A stretch of DNA of 62,707 nt. Origin: a virus. The position numbers and the translations under genes are program-made. This document shows, piece by piece, positions 16,085 through 26,400 of this stretch (position 1 is its first letter; the number at the start of each line of letters is the position of its first letter). The notes under the pieces are model-generated. The model saw nothing but the letters and a program-made list of their open reading frames with translations, did no database searches and was not told the origin of the DNA. The stretch is taken from IMG/VR virus record IMGVR_UViG_3300033134_000003, positions 1 through 62,707 of that record. One strand, given 5' to 3'.

Positions 16085-17197
16085 TTGGAGCTCCCCCGGC
16101 AGGAATGGGAGCGCAGTTCCAGTGCTACAATTTGCTTGTGATCCTGACTTACCGCTATCGCATCAAGACCACCTCCGGTGCAAGGCTTGCGCTCGATGCG
16201 ATGGCACGGGCTGCGAACCTCGTATGGAACTTCTGTGGCGAGACGCAAGAGGCGGCGCGGAGATGGAATAGACGGTGGCCGACCGGCTTCGATCTGATCG
16301 GGCTGACAAATGGGAGCTCGCGCGCGCTCGGCCTGCATTCCGATACGGTGCAGGCAGTATGCAAGCAGTTCGCCGTGTCCCGCGACGAAGCGGAACGCCG
16401 GCCACGCTGGCGTGGCAAGAAGTCCCTCGGATGGGTGCCCTTCCAGGCTGCTCGGGCCATTCGGCTCGACGGCGATGCCATTGTCTTCCTCAAGCGCCGT
16501 TATCGTCTCTGGCTGCACCGGCCGATAGACGGTGAGATCAAATCCGGTAGCTTCTGCGCGGATGCGCGCGGCCGCTGGTACGTGAATCTGCAGGTCGAGG
16601 TCGAGACTGATACGGCCTGCGGATCCGGCGAGGTCGGCATAGACCTGGGACTCAAAACGCTCGCCGCGATCTCGACAGGAGATAGGATCGAAAATCCGCG
16701 TCATCTGGACCGATACGCGCAAAAGCTCGCGACGGCACATCGTGCCGGCAATGCCAAGCGCGCCCGCGCGATACACGCCAAGATCGTCAACTGTCGCAGA
16801 CATTTCCTGCATGAGCGCTCGTCGCAGCTCGTGCGCGATAACCGGCGCATCGTCGTCGGCAACGTCAATGCAAGCGGCCTCGCCAGGACCAGCATGGCGA
16901 AATCCGTTCTCGATGCCAGCTGGTCGCAGTTTCGATTCCAGCTCCGCTACAAAGCCATCAGGCACGGGGCCGAGTACATTGAAGCTGATGAGCGATTCAC
17001 AACCCAAGTGTGTTCTGGCTGTGGTGCAGTCAGCGGCCCCAAAGGTATCGAACATCTTGGAGTAAGAGATTGGGTCTGTTGCGAGTGCGGTGCTTGTCAT
17101 GATCGTGATATCAACTCCGCCATCAACATCCTCGTCTCGGGCCGGAAAGTCGGCCTCCGGTTGACGGGAAACGACCGGCTTTAGCCGGTGGATAGCT
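16085..17197 (+). mobile_element. TnpB-only IS200/IS605-like element
   Basis: Approximate limits. The element carries only a TnpB gene, with no Y1 transposase, and sits in the gap between two leftward genes with opposite orientation. Imperfect palindromes flank the gene: GCTCCC...GGGAGC at 16090-16112 and ACCGGC-TTTA-GCCGGT at 17174-17189. These resemble the subterminal hairpins of IS200/IS605 ends. The exact ends cannot be set without an empty-site homolog. The right end overlaps the tnpB 3' region, where omega RNA is normally encoded, so the putative guide would read into 17190 onward. Confidence 0.6.
16138..17184 (+). CDS. tnpB: TnpB family RNA-guided nuclease
   Basis: 348 aa from GTG 16138, chosen because related TnpBs begin with ILTYRYRIK; ATG 16105 is the longer option. 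Seen: RuvC-I GIDLGLKTL (Asp codon 16642-16644), a CxxC...CxxC zinc finger (CSGC...CCEC) and RuvC-III HDRDINSAINI. RuvC-II reads IVVGNVNASGL: Gly (16858-16860) stands where the catalytic Glu normally is. A Glu is instead present in ADERFTTQ just before the zinc finger. TnpBs with such a relocated RuvC-II Glu are a described clade, so activity is plausible; a nuclease-dead protein is the alternative. TACAAT about 10 bases upstream could be a -10 element. Confidence 0.85.
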   Translation: MILTYRYRIKTTSGARLALDAMARAANLVWNFCGETQEAARRWNRRWPTGFDLIGLTNGSSRALGLHSDTVQAVCKQFAVSRDEAERRPRWRGKKSLGWVPFQAARAIRLDGDAIVFLKRRYRLWLHRPIDGEIKSGSFCADARGRWYVNLQVEVETDTACGSGEVGIDLGLKTLAAISTGDRIENPRHLDRYAQKLATAHRAGNAKRARAIHAKIVNCRRHFLHERSSQLVRDNRRIVVGNVNASGLARTSMAKSVLDASWSQFRFQLRYKAIRHGAEYIEADERFTTQVCSGCGAVSGPKGIEHLGVRDWVCCECGACHDRDINSAINILVSGRKVGLRLTGNDRL

Positions 17198-19429
17198 TTA
17201 CGCTGCCTCCTGCAAGTTGTAGTGGTCATCGTTCGCCGCGCGAATCGGCTGATTGCGGCGGTCGAGCCAGGCATCCGAGAGCGAGGTGATGGGCACTACT
17301 TGCCATTCCTCCACGAGGATCGTCTGGCTGTCCGAAGGTCCTACGATCGCTGCGTATAAGATCCCGCCCACTGGGTCATATGTCATCCAGCTAATGCCGG
17401 GTGCCACAAAGCACCCACTGATAGATGCCGGGAAATTTGCATAGCCTGGGAAGTCCGCAAACGCATAAGGGCTGGCTGCGTACAGCGGGCTCGATCCCTG
17501 TTCTTGCGCCAGGAGGGTCTGCAAATCGTAGAGATTCACCTGCACGTTGTTGTAGTAGGTCGTGTCTGGCGTTACTGGTATTTCGTTAGAGGCACTGGCC
17601 CCGTTGCCGCACTGGCCACTGATCGGCCTTGCGCGTGAGGGGCCGTACTGGTGGCGGCTTATGACCGCAAGACTGCGGCTGCCAGGCACGATGAGGGCAG
17701 TACCAAACGGACCGTCGTATTCGCTTAGGAAGTTATCTCCAAGCGGCGCGATCGTGACCGCCGTGGAGCAACTCGGAGAGCACAGGAGAGGAGTGTTCGT
17801 GCAGGTCCCACTGCTGCAACCGGTGAGCGTTGCAAAGACCGTGAACGGGGAGGATGGGATTGCGGTGCTAAGCTCAGAGATCTGAGCTACCCGAGTTTCA
17901 CCGTCGCTAAAGGTGATCAGATAGGGAGTGTCAACATGCGCGGAAAAAGAATCCAGCAGGTAGGTGTCGCCTGAAGTTGGTGACGTTGCGAAGTTACACG
18001 TGATCGTCATCGTGGCCGTACTGCCCGAAGTCACGGCTGTGCTCGCCTCTACGCCGCACCCATACGCAGTGTGTGTTTCGTCGGCAAAATTCGCATAGAT
18101 CCAGTAATTCGCCCCCCAACTCTCAGGCCATCCACCGGTGGGCGCATTGAGCACAATCGAAGTGCCACTGACGCTGGCCACCGTGGAACTGGTGTTGTAG
18201 AAGCCGGTGACATTGTTTTGCGGAAACGGAGCGGAGAGAGTTACCGAGGTAGCCCCGCTTGCAGGCGCGGAGGCGAGCGTGTATGCCCCTATCGTTGGCG
18301 CGCTTGTGGGGAACGGTCCGGCAAAGGATCGGTAGGATAATTGCTCGGGGAACCCAGGCTCGCGATAGAGCCCCTGGTACGAATAGGCGAGGAACTGACT
18401 GAGTGGGACTGACGCGCCAGAAAAGCTCGCATTGGCTTGACTGAACGTCGCGAAGTTGAACCCCGGAGGTACATAGCAGCTGTCGATCGAAAGCCCAGCT
18501 CCTACCGCAACGAATGCCGTTCCGCCCAGAGTGGCCTGCCACAGACTTGGGATGGGCGCGATGGTGCCAGCGAATTGGCGATTGGATTGCGTGCTCACGC
18601 CCTGCACTGTATTGACCGTGCCCCAACTTGACGGGTTCGAGGTCAGCGGGAGCGTTACCGGCAGCAACCACCCCAATTGCTGATTACAGTTCGCGTCATA
18701 GTACGTGCCGCCCGTCAGATAGAGCGTGCTGCCGGAAACCATCGCTCCCGTAATCCTGAAACCGCTGGCGGCGCCCCAAGGGGCTGCCGGATACCATTGG
18801 TGCACAGATACCGTAGTGCTATACCCGCTGCCGGTGAGCGCAGCACCCCACGAGAAGGTGTCTCCAGTCAGCCCAGTGACTAGCTCATCCGGAGAGTTCG
18901 AACCGCTGAACTTCACGTACCAACCCGCATTCGCGGCAAATCCCGCGGGTAAGCTAGTCAGTGTCGCGCTCGTGTCCCCCGTCATCGGGGTAGAAGCCAC
19001 GCTGTAATTGCTCGGCGCCACTATCTGCGTCGAAAAGACCGGCACTTGCGTGACGGTCGCAGTTCCATTGGTGCCTGAATAATTTGGGGTCCCGGAGAGC
19101 GTGGGCAACGTGATCGTCCCCATCCCCCCGATGATGTAATTATTCGTGTCGTAAGGATCGTAAGCGTCGCTCGCGAGATACATGGTCGAACCGGATACGG
19201 TGAGAGCTCCCGCGTAGTAGTTGAACCCGGTGGAGCTTCCCTTTGGGATCGTAAACGATCCCAAGAAATTGAAAATTGAGCTCAGATCGCTGGTCTGCAC
19301 GAGCGGCAGCGACAGCGGACTGCCCGAGGCCGCCCCGCGCCCGTGGTGCGCATCAGCCTGCGGGCCGCCTGCAATGAGCAGGAGGCAGGCGAGCGCGAGG
19401 GCGGAGGCGATTCGGACGATGTATTTCAT
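17198..19429 (-). CDS. Large secreted protein of unknown function
   Basis: 743 aa from ATG 19429, overlapping the upstream stop (ATGA). A clear Sec signal peptide (positive MKYIVR, hydrophobic core, ADA cleavage) is followed by HHGRGAASG, a motif shared with the next gene upstream. The mature part is Ser/Thr/Gly-rich and beta-rich with recurring patterns such as GALTVSGSTMYLASDAYDP and MVSGSTLYLTGGTYY, which suggest repeated blades or strands, perhaps a beta-propeller-like fold. About ten Cys residues, unusual for a virion protein, would fit disulfides after export. No catalytic motif recognised. Fourth and last gene of the coupled secreted operon; the TnpB element lies immediately downstream. 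Confidence 0.7.
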   Translation of the reverse strand: MKYIVRIASALALACLLLIAGGPQADAHHGRGAASGSPLSLPLVQTSDLSSIFNFLGSFTIPKGSSTGFNYYAGALTVSGSTMYLASDAYDPYDTNNYIIGGMGTITLPTLSGTPNYSGTNGTATVTQVPVFSTQIVAPSNYSVASTPMTGDTSATLTSLPAGFAANAGWYVKFSGSNSPDELVTGLTGDTFSWGAALTGSGYSTTVSVHQWYPAAPWGAASGFRITGAMVSGSTLYLTGGTYYDANCNQQLGWLLPVTLPLTSNPSSWGTVNTVQGVSTQSNRQFAGTIAPIPSLWQATLGGTAFVAVGAGLSIDSCYVPPGFNFATFSQANASFSGASVPLSQFLAYSYQGLYREPGFPEQLSYRSFAGPFPTSAPTIGAYTLASAPASGATSVTLSAPFPQNNVTGFYNTSSTVASVSGTSIVLNAPTGGWPESWGANYWIYANFADETHTAYGCGVEASTAVTSGSTATMTITCNFATSPTSGDTYLLDSFSAHVDTPYLITFSDGETRVAQISELSTAIPSSPFTVFATLTGCSSGTCTNTPLLCSPSCSTAVTIAPLGDNFLSEYDGPFGTALIVPGSRSLAVISRHQYGPSRARPISGQCGNGASASNEIPVTPDTTYYNNVQVNLYDLQTLLAQEQGSSPLYAASPYAFADFPGYANFPASISGCFVAPGISWMTYDPVGGILYAAIVGPSDSQTILVEEWQVVPITSLSDAWLDRRNQPIRAANDDHYNLQEAA

Positions 19430-21663
19430 GGCAGCGTGCACGTGGGCATCTTGCCCTGCTGGAAGCAGTACATGGCGGGTAGCGTGTAGGTGTTCCCTGT
19501 GGTGGGGTCCACCCACGGCCAGGTCTGGCCCTGGAAGAATGCAGGGGCGGAGGCGAGGTAGAAGGAGCTGGGGAGCGTGACGCCGCTGCATCCGAGGTCC
19601 GTTGTCCCTCCCGTCCCGTAGCAGTGCTCGGCGCTCGTGTTCCAGTCCCAGTTCGCCGTGCGGGTCTGGGTATTGACCGTGCAGTTGTCGAACGTCCAGT
19701 TGCCGCCGGTCTGCGATCCCTCGCTGGCGCAGTCCGAGAACGTGAAGCTGCCGCTGGTGTTGACGCTTGCCTGGTAGGCGCCGAGCTGCCAGACGGGGAC
19801 CTTATTGCCGGTCGCGAGTCCGTTGTACTGCGTCTCCGTCGTGACCTGCAATACCCACGCCGTCTGCGCCCCCTCGTCGCACCCTGAGGGCTCGGTGAGC
19901 AACTGCTGCCCGCTCATCCCCAGCACATTCCCGACGATGTTATGGTTGAAGCTGTAGGCCTGGATGTCGACCGCCGCGCGGGCGCCTCCCACGTAGTCGC
20001 CGTAGTCGTGCGTGCAGTCGCTCGTGTAGGTGTAGGTGTTGAGGGGCGCATGCGCCGCGCGGTGCGCGGTCAGCCAGTTACGGAAGGCAGTGATGAAAAT
20101 GCTATTGCCCCAGTACGTGTCCCCCTTGTAGTTCTGGCTGTAGTTTCCCTCCAACAGCTCGAGGTGCGATGTGGTGAGATGCGCGGCGTTGATCCCAGCC
20201 TCGGGGCTGTCCGGGTACGTCTCGCCGAAAGCGTCGTCGGTATAGTTGTAGGCGAACACGTTGCCGCCTCCCGCCGCGCGCATCACCACCACTTTGTTGC
20301 CGTACCAAGAGATGTTGTTCTCGATCAGGTCCTCCGCCGACCCGCCGTCGATCGCGATCTGGTAGCCGGCGCCTCCCGGGCTCGGGTTGTCCGTCTCGTG
20401 GATGAACGAGTCGCGCAGCACGTTGCGGAAGGTGCCGGCGAGCTCGATGCTGGGGTTGTTGGTCCAGGTGGACTCCACATTCTTCACCCAGCAGTACGCG
20501 CACTGCCCGATGGAGATGTTGCCCGCGCCGCCCCACGTGAAGAGGTTCTCGATGCCCACGCCCTTGATCCACGGGTTGGGGTAGGTGGTGAGCTTGGCCG
20601 AGTAGGCGGTGTGGTACGGGTAGGTGATCGGTGTGTCGAAGGTGACGGTATCACCACTCACCGAGGCCACTTCCATCACATCGGCAAGGCTCGAATCCAC
20701 AACGCGCATGCCGTAGCCGATCTCGTTGTACGAGCCCCCAAATGACGGTCCCCAGACGACGTTAGGATCGCTCGTTGTAAGTTCGTCGAGCCACACAATG
20801 CTGCCGGGCGACAACCCGCTGGGCGCACTCGTAAGCGTGATGCTGTAGGCTCCCTGCACGGCATCCGAGGCGAGCGTATAGGACGTGTTCCACTCGTTGT
20901 CGCCCGAGGTGTAAACGTGGATTGGCACGTCGGCCTCGTCCGTCGCGCGGTCCGACTTGATGATCTGCGTGGCCGTGCTGTCGGTGCAGAAGCTGCCGTC
21001 GCCGTACGTGGTGAGCGTGCCGCTGGCGCAGCTGCGCGCCGTGCCGCCGCCGCCCACCTTGTTGAGGCCGGTGCTGAGCTGCTGCCCGGGGCCGGAGCCG
21101 CGCAGCGTGCAGCCTGAGTTCGTGATCGTGATACCGCCGCCCGAGACGTGATAGACGCCGGTATTGAGCAGCACCACTTCGCCATTCGGACAATTTGAGA
21201 GCGCGGTCGTGATTGCGGACGTATCGTCCCCACCGCTCGGAGACAGCGTCGTGTAGATTGTCGTGCGATTGGGGATGCCCGCAGCCGTCATCGTCTCGCT
21301 CGAGATCGCGACTGATGGAGCAGGGGAAACAGTGTACGTCCCGGTGCCACCACTGCCACTGCCAAAGGCGGTTATTGTGGTACCGCTCGGCACCCCAGTA
21401 CCGCTTAGTACCTCGCTGGGGCCCAACGCGTTGGATGGCGAATAGGTGACCGTCATCGTGCCGCTGGTTGCGATTGAAGCCGTGAGCGGCATGGCGTTCA
21501 TGCCGGCGACTTTCCAGTTGGCCCAGCCGTCTGAAGCTGCTGCGATGAGCCCCGAGGTAGGATCGGCATTCGCACTGGCCGCCGCGCCTCGGCCGTGATG
21601 CGCAATGACAGCGGCGGGCAGCAACACACCGCACAGCAGGAGGACGAGTGCTCTCAAACGCAT
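19426..21663 (-). CDS. Secreted right-handed beta-helix (pectate lyase-like) protein
   Basis: 745 aa from ATG 21663 (TGATG overlap with the upstream stop). Signal peptide MRLRALVLLLCGVLLPAAVIA, then HHGRGAAAS. A GTGVPSGTTITAFGSGSGG module follows, then GGDDTSAITTALSNCPNGEVVLLN-TGVYHVSG, which is the usual entry into a pectate-lyase-superfamily beta helix. Long stretches with NNISWYGN, NVFAYNYTDD and NHNIVGNV repeats follow. Such folds cut or bind polysaccharide in tailspikes and secreted polysaccharide lyases. A Sec signal is unexpected for a tailspike, so it may be exported from the infected cell. Catalytic residues not identified. Confidence 0.75.
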   Translation of the reverse strand: MRLRALVLLLCGVLLPAAVIAHHGRGAAASANADPTSGLIAAASDGWANWKVAGMNAMPLTASIATSGTMTVTYSPSNALGPSEVLSGTGVPSGTTITAFGSGSGGTGTYTVSPAPSVAISSETMTAAGIPNRTTIYTTLSPSGGDDTSAITTALSNCPNGEVVLLNTGVYHVSGGGITITNSGCTLRGSGPGQQLSTGLNKVGGGGTARSCASGTLTTYGDGSFCTDSTATQIIKSDRATDEADVPIHVYTSGDNEWNTSYTLASDAVQGAYSITLTSAPSGLSPGSIVWLDELTTSDPNVVWGPSFGGSYNEIGYGMRVVDSSLADVMEVASVSGDTVTFDTPITYPYHTAYSAKLTTYPNPWIKGVGIENLFTWGGAGNISIGQCAYCWVKNVESTWTNNPSIELAGTFRNVLRDSFIHETDNPSPGGAGYQIAIDGGSAEDLIENNISWYGNKVVVMRAAGGGNVFAYNYTDDAFGETYPDSPEAGINAAHLTTSHLELLEGNYSQNYKGDTYWGNSIFITAFRNWLTAHRAAHAPLNTYTYTSDCTHDYGDYVGGARAAVDIQAYSFNHNIVGNVLGMSGQQLLTEPSGCDEGAQTAWVLQVTTETQYNGLATGNKVPVWQLGAYQASVNTSGSFTFSDCASEGSQTGGNWTFDNCTVNTQTRTANWDWNTSAEHCYGTGGTTDLGCSGVTLPSSFYLASAPAFFQGQTWPWVDPTTGNTYTLPAMYCFQQGKMPTCTLP

Positions 21664-23492
21664 CAGTGAAACGCCGCCGCAAGGCCACCGCAGGTTGTGC
21701 CGGTACCGGCGATTGTCCACGTCCAGCTCTGCGCGGTGGTACTCGAATAATTGTAGAACGCATGAGCATCGCCAAAGGCCAGGTGCTCACCGTCGCTTTG
21801 CCCTGTGAACTGGGGTACCGCGTAGACGAGTCCGGAGGGTGCTGTGGCGCCATTGGCCGGACCGTTCCCAACGCCTACCATTGCAAGAGTCAATCCGGGC
21901 GCGGAAGACGGCGTTATGCTCGGGTCCGCTGCGATTGACCCTGTAGAGCAACTCAGAGCGGCATCCGCCTCGTTGAGATACGATGACGATGATGCATTGA
22001 TTACGTCGTAGAACTTGCCGGCCGTATTGGCGAGCGCCGTGCCGCTGTGCAGCGGAAATGTGATCGTGCAATTCGAGCACGGGCTGCAATTTTGCGCGTA
22101 ATAGACGTAGGTGCCGGTGTTGGCGCCGGTCACCTGGGTGAAGTTACACCCGTCTGAGCTGGTCACCGTGCCGTTCGCGGTATCCCAGGACCCGTTACCG
22201 TTCACGGCTTCAAACATGAAGACGCGCAGATTGCCGAGCGAGGAAAATGGAATCGAAAACGACGATGGCAGGTTCGGGCTACCGAAATTGTCAGTCGTCA
22301 ACTGCTGCGTCTGGACCACATGGATGCTGGTCGGATAGGCGATCCCAGCGGCCCCGATCTGAAGGGCCACTGTTAACGAATTGAATGGATCGCCGTTGCC
22401 GCTAGAACAAGTCTCCCCGGCCATCGTGACCGATGCTGAGACAGCGGCGGCCGTCAGCTGAGTTTCCGTCTGCATGACGCTCTGGAAGCCATAGCCATCG
22501 CCGTTGATCCAGTCGGAGGTGTTGCCGCCGAAGCGCTCGAAGCCGCTTGCGGGCGTGTAGCCGCTTGCGTTGCACGCAGGGGAATTTGTCCCCGTCGCAA
22601 GCGCCGTGTAGTTGTAGATTAGGTTCCCGTTCGAGTTGCTAGTCGGAGTGAAGCTCGTCGGAGTCACCGTGCCCGCGGTACTCGCGAGTCCCGCCTGGCA
22701 ATTGTGTCCCTGCGCGGTGGCTGAGGCGATGTTGTTGTACTCGGTAAGAACGTAATTGAATTCCGTGAATGACGCACTGAAGGCGATCTTGAACCAGGTA
22801 ACGCCAGCTGTCGGCGCAATCACGTAAAGGTAGCTCAGCCCATTCGTTGAGCCGTTGTCAGCGGAGCATACTGCGGCCGGGATCGTATCGCTTGCGCTGT
22901 CGGTAATGCTGGAGACCGTATCCCCGCTCACGCCAGTGAATGCCAGCACAACTATGTCGCCCGAGCCGGTCGGCTGCACATTGAGCTGGTAGTTATTGCC
23001 AGCCGGCTGGCCGCTGCCGGCAGAACTGGTGGCCGTATCCCAATGCTGCACAATCTCCGGGGCGTCATTGAGTACGCACGTGATGGTGATTGCCTGGGTG
23101 TAGGGAGAACCATAGGCGTACTGGTCAGTGGCGACCACGTTGATGTTGTTTATGACCGTTGTGCTGGAGCAGGTCGGTGTTGAGCCGTTTGTGGTAATGA
23201 CGCCAGTGGATGAGTTGATCGTAAACTCGCCGGCGTTACTTCCAGACAGTGCATAAGTGCCCGAGAACGCCGCGGTACTGGTGCCCGTCACTAGACCAGC
23301 CGCGGTCCCAACAACGGTCCCTGAGGATGATCCCGTGACGTAGTCATACGAAGTCGGCGCCACGCTCACGAGGTTCAGCACGTTCTGCGCGGTGTACGGT
23401 CTCCCCAGCGGAATCGGCATCAACTGCGCGAGATGCGCCCAGGCGATTCCAGCGGCAGCAAGAGCAATGAGCAGGGGAGCAAGGCGTTTCAT
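21663..23492 (-). CDS. Secreted protein with cadherin/Ig-like N-terminal domain
   Basis: 609 aa, start ATG 23492 (TGATG overlap). Signal peptide MKRLAPLLIALAAAGIAWA. The first domain contains GTYALSGSNAGEFTINSSTGVITTNG, the classic pattern of cadherin-like repeats in surface adhesins. Two similar larger units follow (about 150-370 and 375-605), each holding LVMVAFTGVSGDT- or LRVFMFEAVNGNG-like strands and ending in LTVALQIG or LTLAMVGVG. Cys-rich segments (NCSPCSNCTI) fit oxidising export. Probably an extracellular binding protein; function unproven. Confidence 0.65.
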   Translation of the reverse strand: MKRLAPLLIALAAAGIAWAHLAQLMPIPLGRPYTAQNVLNLVSVAPTSYDYVTGSSSGTVVGTAAGLVTGTSTAAFSGTYALSGSNAGEFTINSSTGVITTNGSTPTCSSTTVINNINVVATDQYAYGSPYTQAITITCVLNDAPEIVQHWDTATSSAGSGQPAGNNYQLNVQPTGSGDIVVLAFTGVSGDTVSSITDSASDTIPAAVCSADNGSTNGLSYLYVIAPTAGVTWFKIAFSASFTEFNYVLTEYNNIASATAQGHNCQAGLASTAGTVTPTSFTPTSNSNGNLIYNYTALATGTNSPACNASGYTPASGFERFGGNTSDWINGDGYGFQSVMQTETQLTAAAVSASVTMAGETCSSGNGDPFNSLTVALQIGAAGIAYPTSIHVVQTQQLTTDNFGSPNLPSSFSIPFSSLGNLRVFMFEAVNGNGSWDTANGTVTSSDGCNFTQVTGANTGTYVYYAQNCSPCSNCTITFPLHSGTALANTAGKFYDVINASSSSYLNEADAALSCSTGSIAADPSITPSSAPGLTLAMVGVGNGPANGATAPSGLVYAVPQFTGQSDGEHLAFGDAHAFYNYSSTTAQSWTWTIAGTGTTCGGLAAAFH

Positions 23493-26400
23493 CAGCGAGC
23501 CTCCTGCGCTGAGATCACTACGTTCGCAAGGGCGACGCTGGAGGCGGTGGTGACCGCTTCCGCAGCGAGATCTACATAGTAGGCAGTCCCCACAGTGAGG
23601 CCCGAAACATTGCAGGTGATCGAGAACGGTCTATTTGGGCCATCACCCGAGGTCACGGCAGCGCCGTTTCTATACTCCTGCGTGCCTCCACAGGTCGTCC
23701 CGAGCGTCGTGCTCCCGTTGGCGTTGCCGTTGCCGGTGCCATACATGATGTAGTACTCAACCCCGGCTGTTGCGGCAGTACAGGTCCCGGTACCGCAAGC
23801 GGTGCTACCACTCACCGTAATCGTCATGTTGCCCGTGGTAGTCGGCGTGAACCGCGTTACGCCACTTGAAAGACCCTGAGCGGAAAATGCGCTGGTGCTG
23901 GAAGGAGCAGAGGGATTCTGCGCGCTAGTGCTCGCAAGGAACGCTCCGTTCACCGGCCCATAGCACACCATCGTCGGCGTGGTCGTGATGACTTCACAAT
24001 TCACCAGTGTGACGGCATTCGCACCAGTGTTGAGCGATGGCGCACTACCTGCGGCCCAGGAATAGCCAGCGCCCCAGGAGACGGTGTATGGGCCGCCCGA
24101 GGAGGGCTGCGAGATCGCAAGCGTGAAGGATTCGCCTGCGATCGAGCCCGTGGGATTGGCGATAGTATCGCCGCTCCCCAGGGTCAGCGTGAACTGATTG
24201 GAGCTCGAGGCGCCCGAGAGGTTCGGCGTGAAGTTGCTTGAGACTGCGGTGAGCGCGATCGGCGTAGTCGTAAAGCCGAGCGGTACAGAACTCGCGTTCG
24301 CAACGTCCGTGCCGGAATTGGTATAGAGCAGCGTGTTAGCGGTGCCCCCCGACACTGCATTGCCGATCGTGACGCCGCCGCCCCCGCCGCTGCTCGAGTT
24401 CACCGTCTGCGAGCAATCAATCGTGGTGCCGTTTGACACCATGCTCCAGGTATCTCCCGAGGGGATGCCCGTGCCGCTCGCGCACCCGCCCCCGGAGTTC
24501 ACGGTCGGCGTCGTGGACACCGCCATCGTCGAGGCCGAGTAGTTGACGACGCGCAGCGCCATGTTCGCCGCGAAGATGGAGGAGCTGATCGCTGGAATGG
24601 TCAGCGTGCCGCCGCCCGACACGTTGGCCACGATCTGGCCGCCCATGTCCGTTGATGCGACCGTGGGGGAGGAGGTGACGGTGCGCTCGGGGACGAGCGC
24701 TGAGCCAGCTACGAGGCTTGCCGCGGTCCCTGAGCAGTTCGTGCAGGTGAGCGAACTTGGCGTGCCGCCAGCGCCCCCGTACACCACGGGCGCGCCTGCA
24801 CTGCCTATGTTGTCGCCCAGCGCGGCGGCAACGCCGGTCCCAGGCACCGTGGTGGCGAGCACGCTGAAGGAGGTCCCGTTGGTCGCGGTGACCTTCAGTA
24901 CGCCTGCGCTCGTGAGGGAGCCGTCACCTGAGAGGGTCTGCGGCGCGTAGGCGGTACCCCCGGAATTGCCCACTGGTATTTGCGCGGATGAGGGGACCGT
25001 GCTCGAGCCGGTGCCGCCCTGGCCGGCAGATAGCGCCGTGGTGAGTCCTGTGAGCGAGGTAATGCTGCTGTTCGCGCCCGCTGTGACGACATTCGTCCCG
25101 CCGACCTCAAGGCCGGTGCAATTCCAGTTCGTCGTTCCGGTTGCGACCGTGCAGACCGACGTGCCGTTCTTGTTGAAGAAGCTGAGGTCGTTGGTCGATC
25201 CTTCGCCGATGAAGGCAAGGCCCCCGGTCGTGGAGAGCAGGTAGATATCGCCCTCGCCTGCTGCCCCGAGCGTCGGCGTGCTGGTCTCACCTGCAACCCC
25301 TAGAGTTCCTGCTGCTTGGAGTGGCAAAGAGGTAGCCGTGTGCGCAACGCTTCCCGAGAAGACCGAGGCGCCGCTAAAGGTATTGTTCGTGTTGAGAAGA
25401 CCGAGTGTGGCGCCGGAGGTGCCGATGATCGAATACGTGAGAAGGCCGCCCGTGCCGTTGACAGCGTCGCCGAGTGCGGTGACGACGCCCGTCCCGGGGG
25501 TGATGCTCGTGCCCCAGGCGCTTCCGGTGGACTGCGGGATGCCCGCGCCGGGATAGACCATCCCGCCGCTTGCGGTGCTGACGGTCTGGTTGCAATCGAT
25601 CGTGGTGCCGTTTGAGATGAGCTCCCAGGTCGCACCCGCCGGGATCCCGGTCCCCGTGACGCAACCGCCGCCTGAGTTGACCGTCGGGGTGCTCGAGACC
25701 GTCTCCGTCGAGGTCGAATAATTGATGACGGTGAGGGTGGTGTTGGCCGGGAAGACCGACGAGCTGATCGCAGGGATCGTGAGCGTGCCGCCCCCTGAGA
25801 CGTTCGACACGATGACCCCGCCCATGTCGGTCGAAGCAACGGTCGGGGAGGAAGTCGCCGTACGCTGCGGCGCTGTCGTGTTGAGCGTGTTGCTCGCGAG
25901 CGCAAGGGTCTGGCCGATCGCCGCACACCCCATCGTCGTGCCGGTCGAGTTGTCGATGAGGCACGGGGCGGTCGCTCCGGAGACCGTCGTGGTACCGGGC
26001 GTGATCGAGGATGCGCTCGCGGACGGAGTCGCGCAATTGTTGCTGCCGGATGAGAGCCCCTGTGAAAACTGCCCCCCGGTGCACAATGCTGGATAGCTTG
26101 CAAGATTCGTCGCGGTCGCGGCGTTGCCACCGATGTTGAGGCTGCTCGCCGTACCGCTGAGACCGGTTCCGATCCCGCTGATGACGCCCTGGTAGGTGAC
26201 AGAGAAGACCGAAGCGCCACCGTTCACGTGCATGTCAAAGAAGTTGCCGAGGAAACTCGAAGGAGCATTGCAGCCGAACTCGGTCCCGTTGGTGCTCCAG
26301 GTGGATGGAGCAGTGCCGTCATTGCAGTAGAGCAAAGGCACGGTGGTGGTCCCGGTGCCGCCTGCAAATGGCGCCCCCGTCCACGATTGCGCGGGGGTGC

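Noticed and set aside
16085-17197. Autonomous IS605 with Y1 transposase
   Set aside because: No TnpA gene on either strand next to tnpB.
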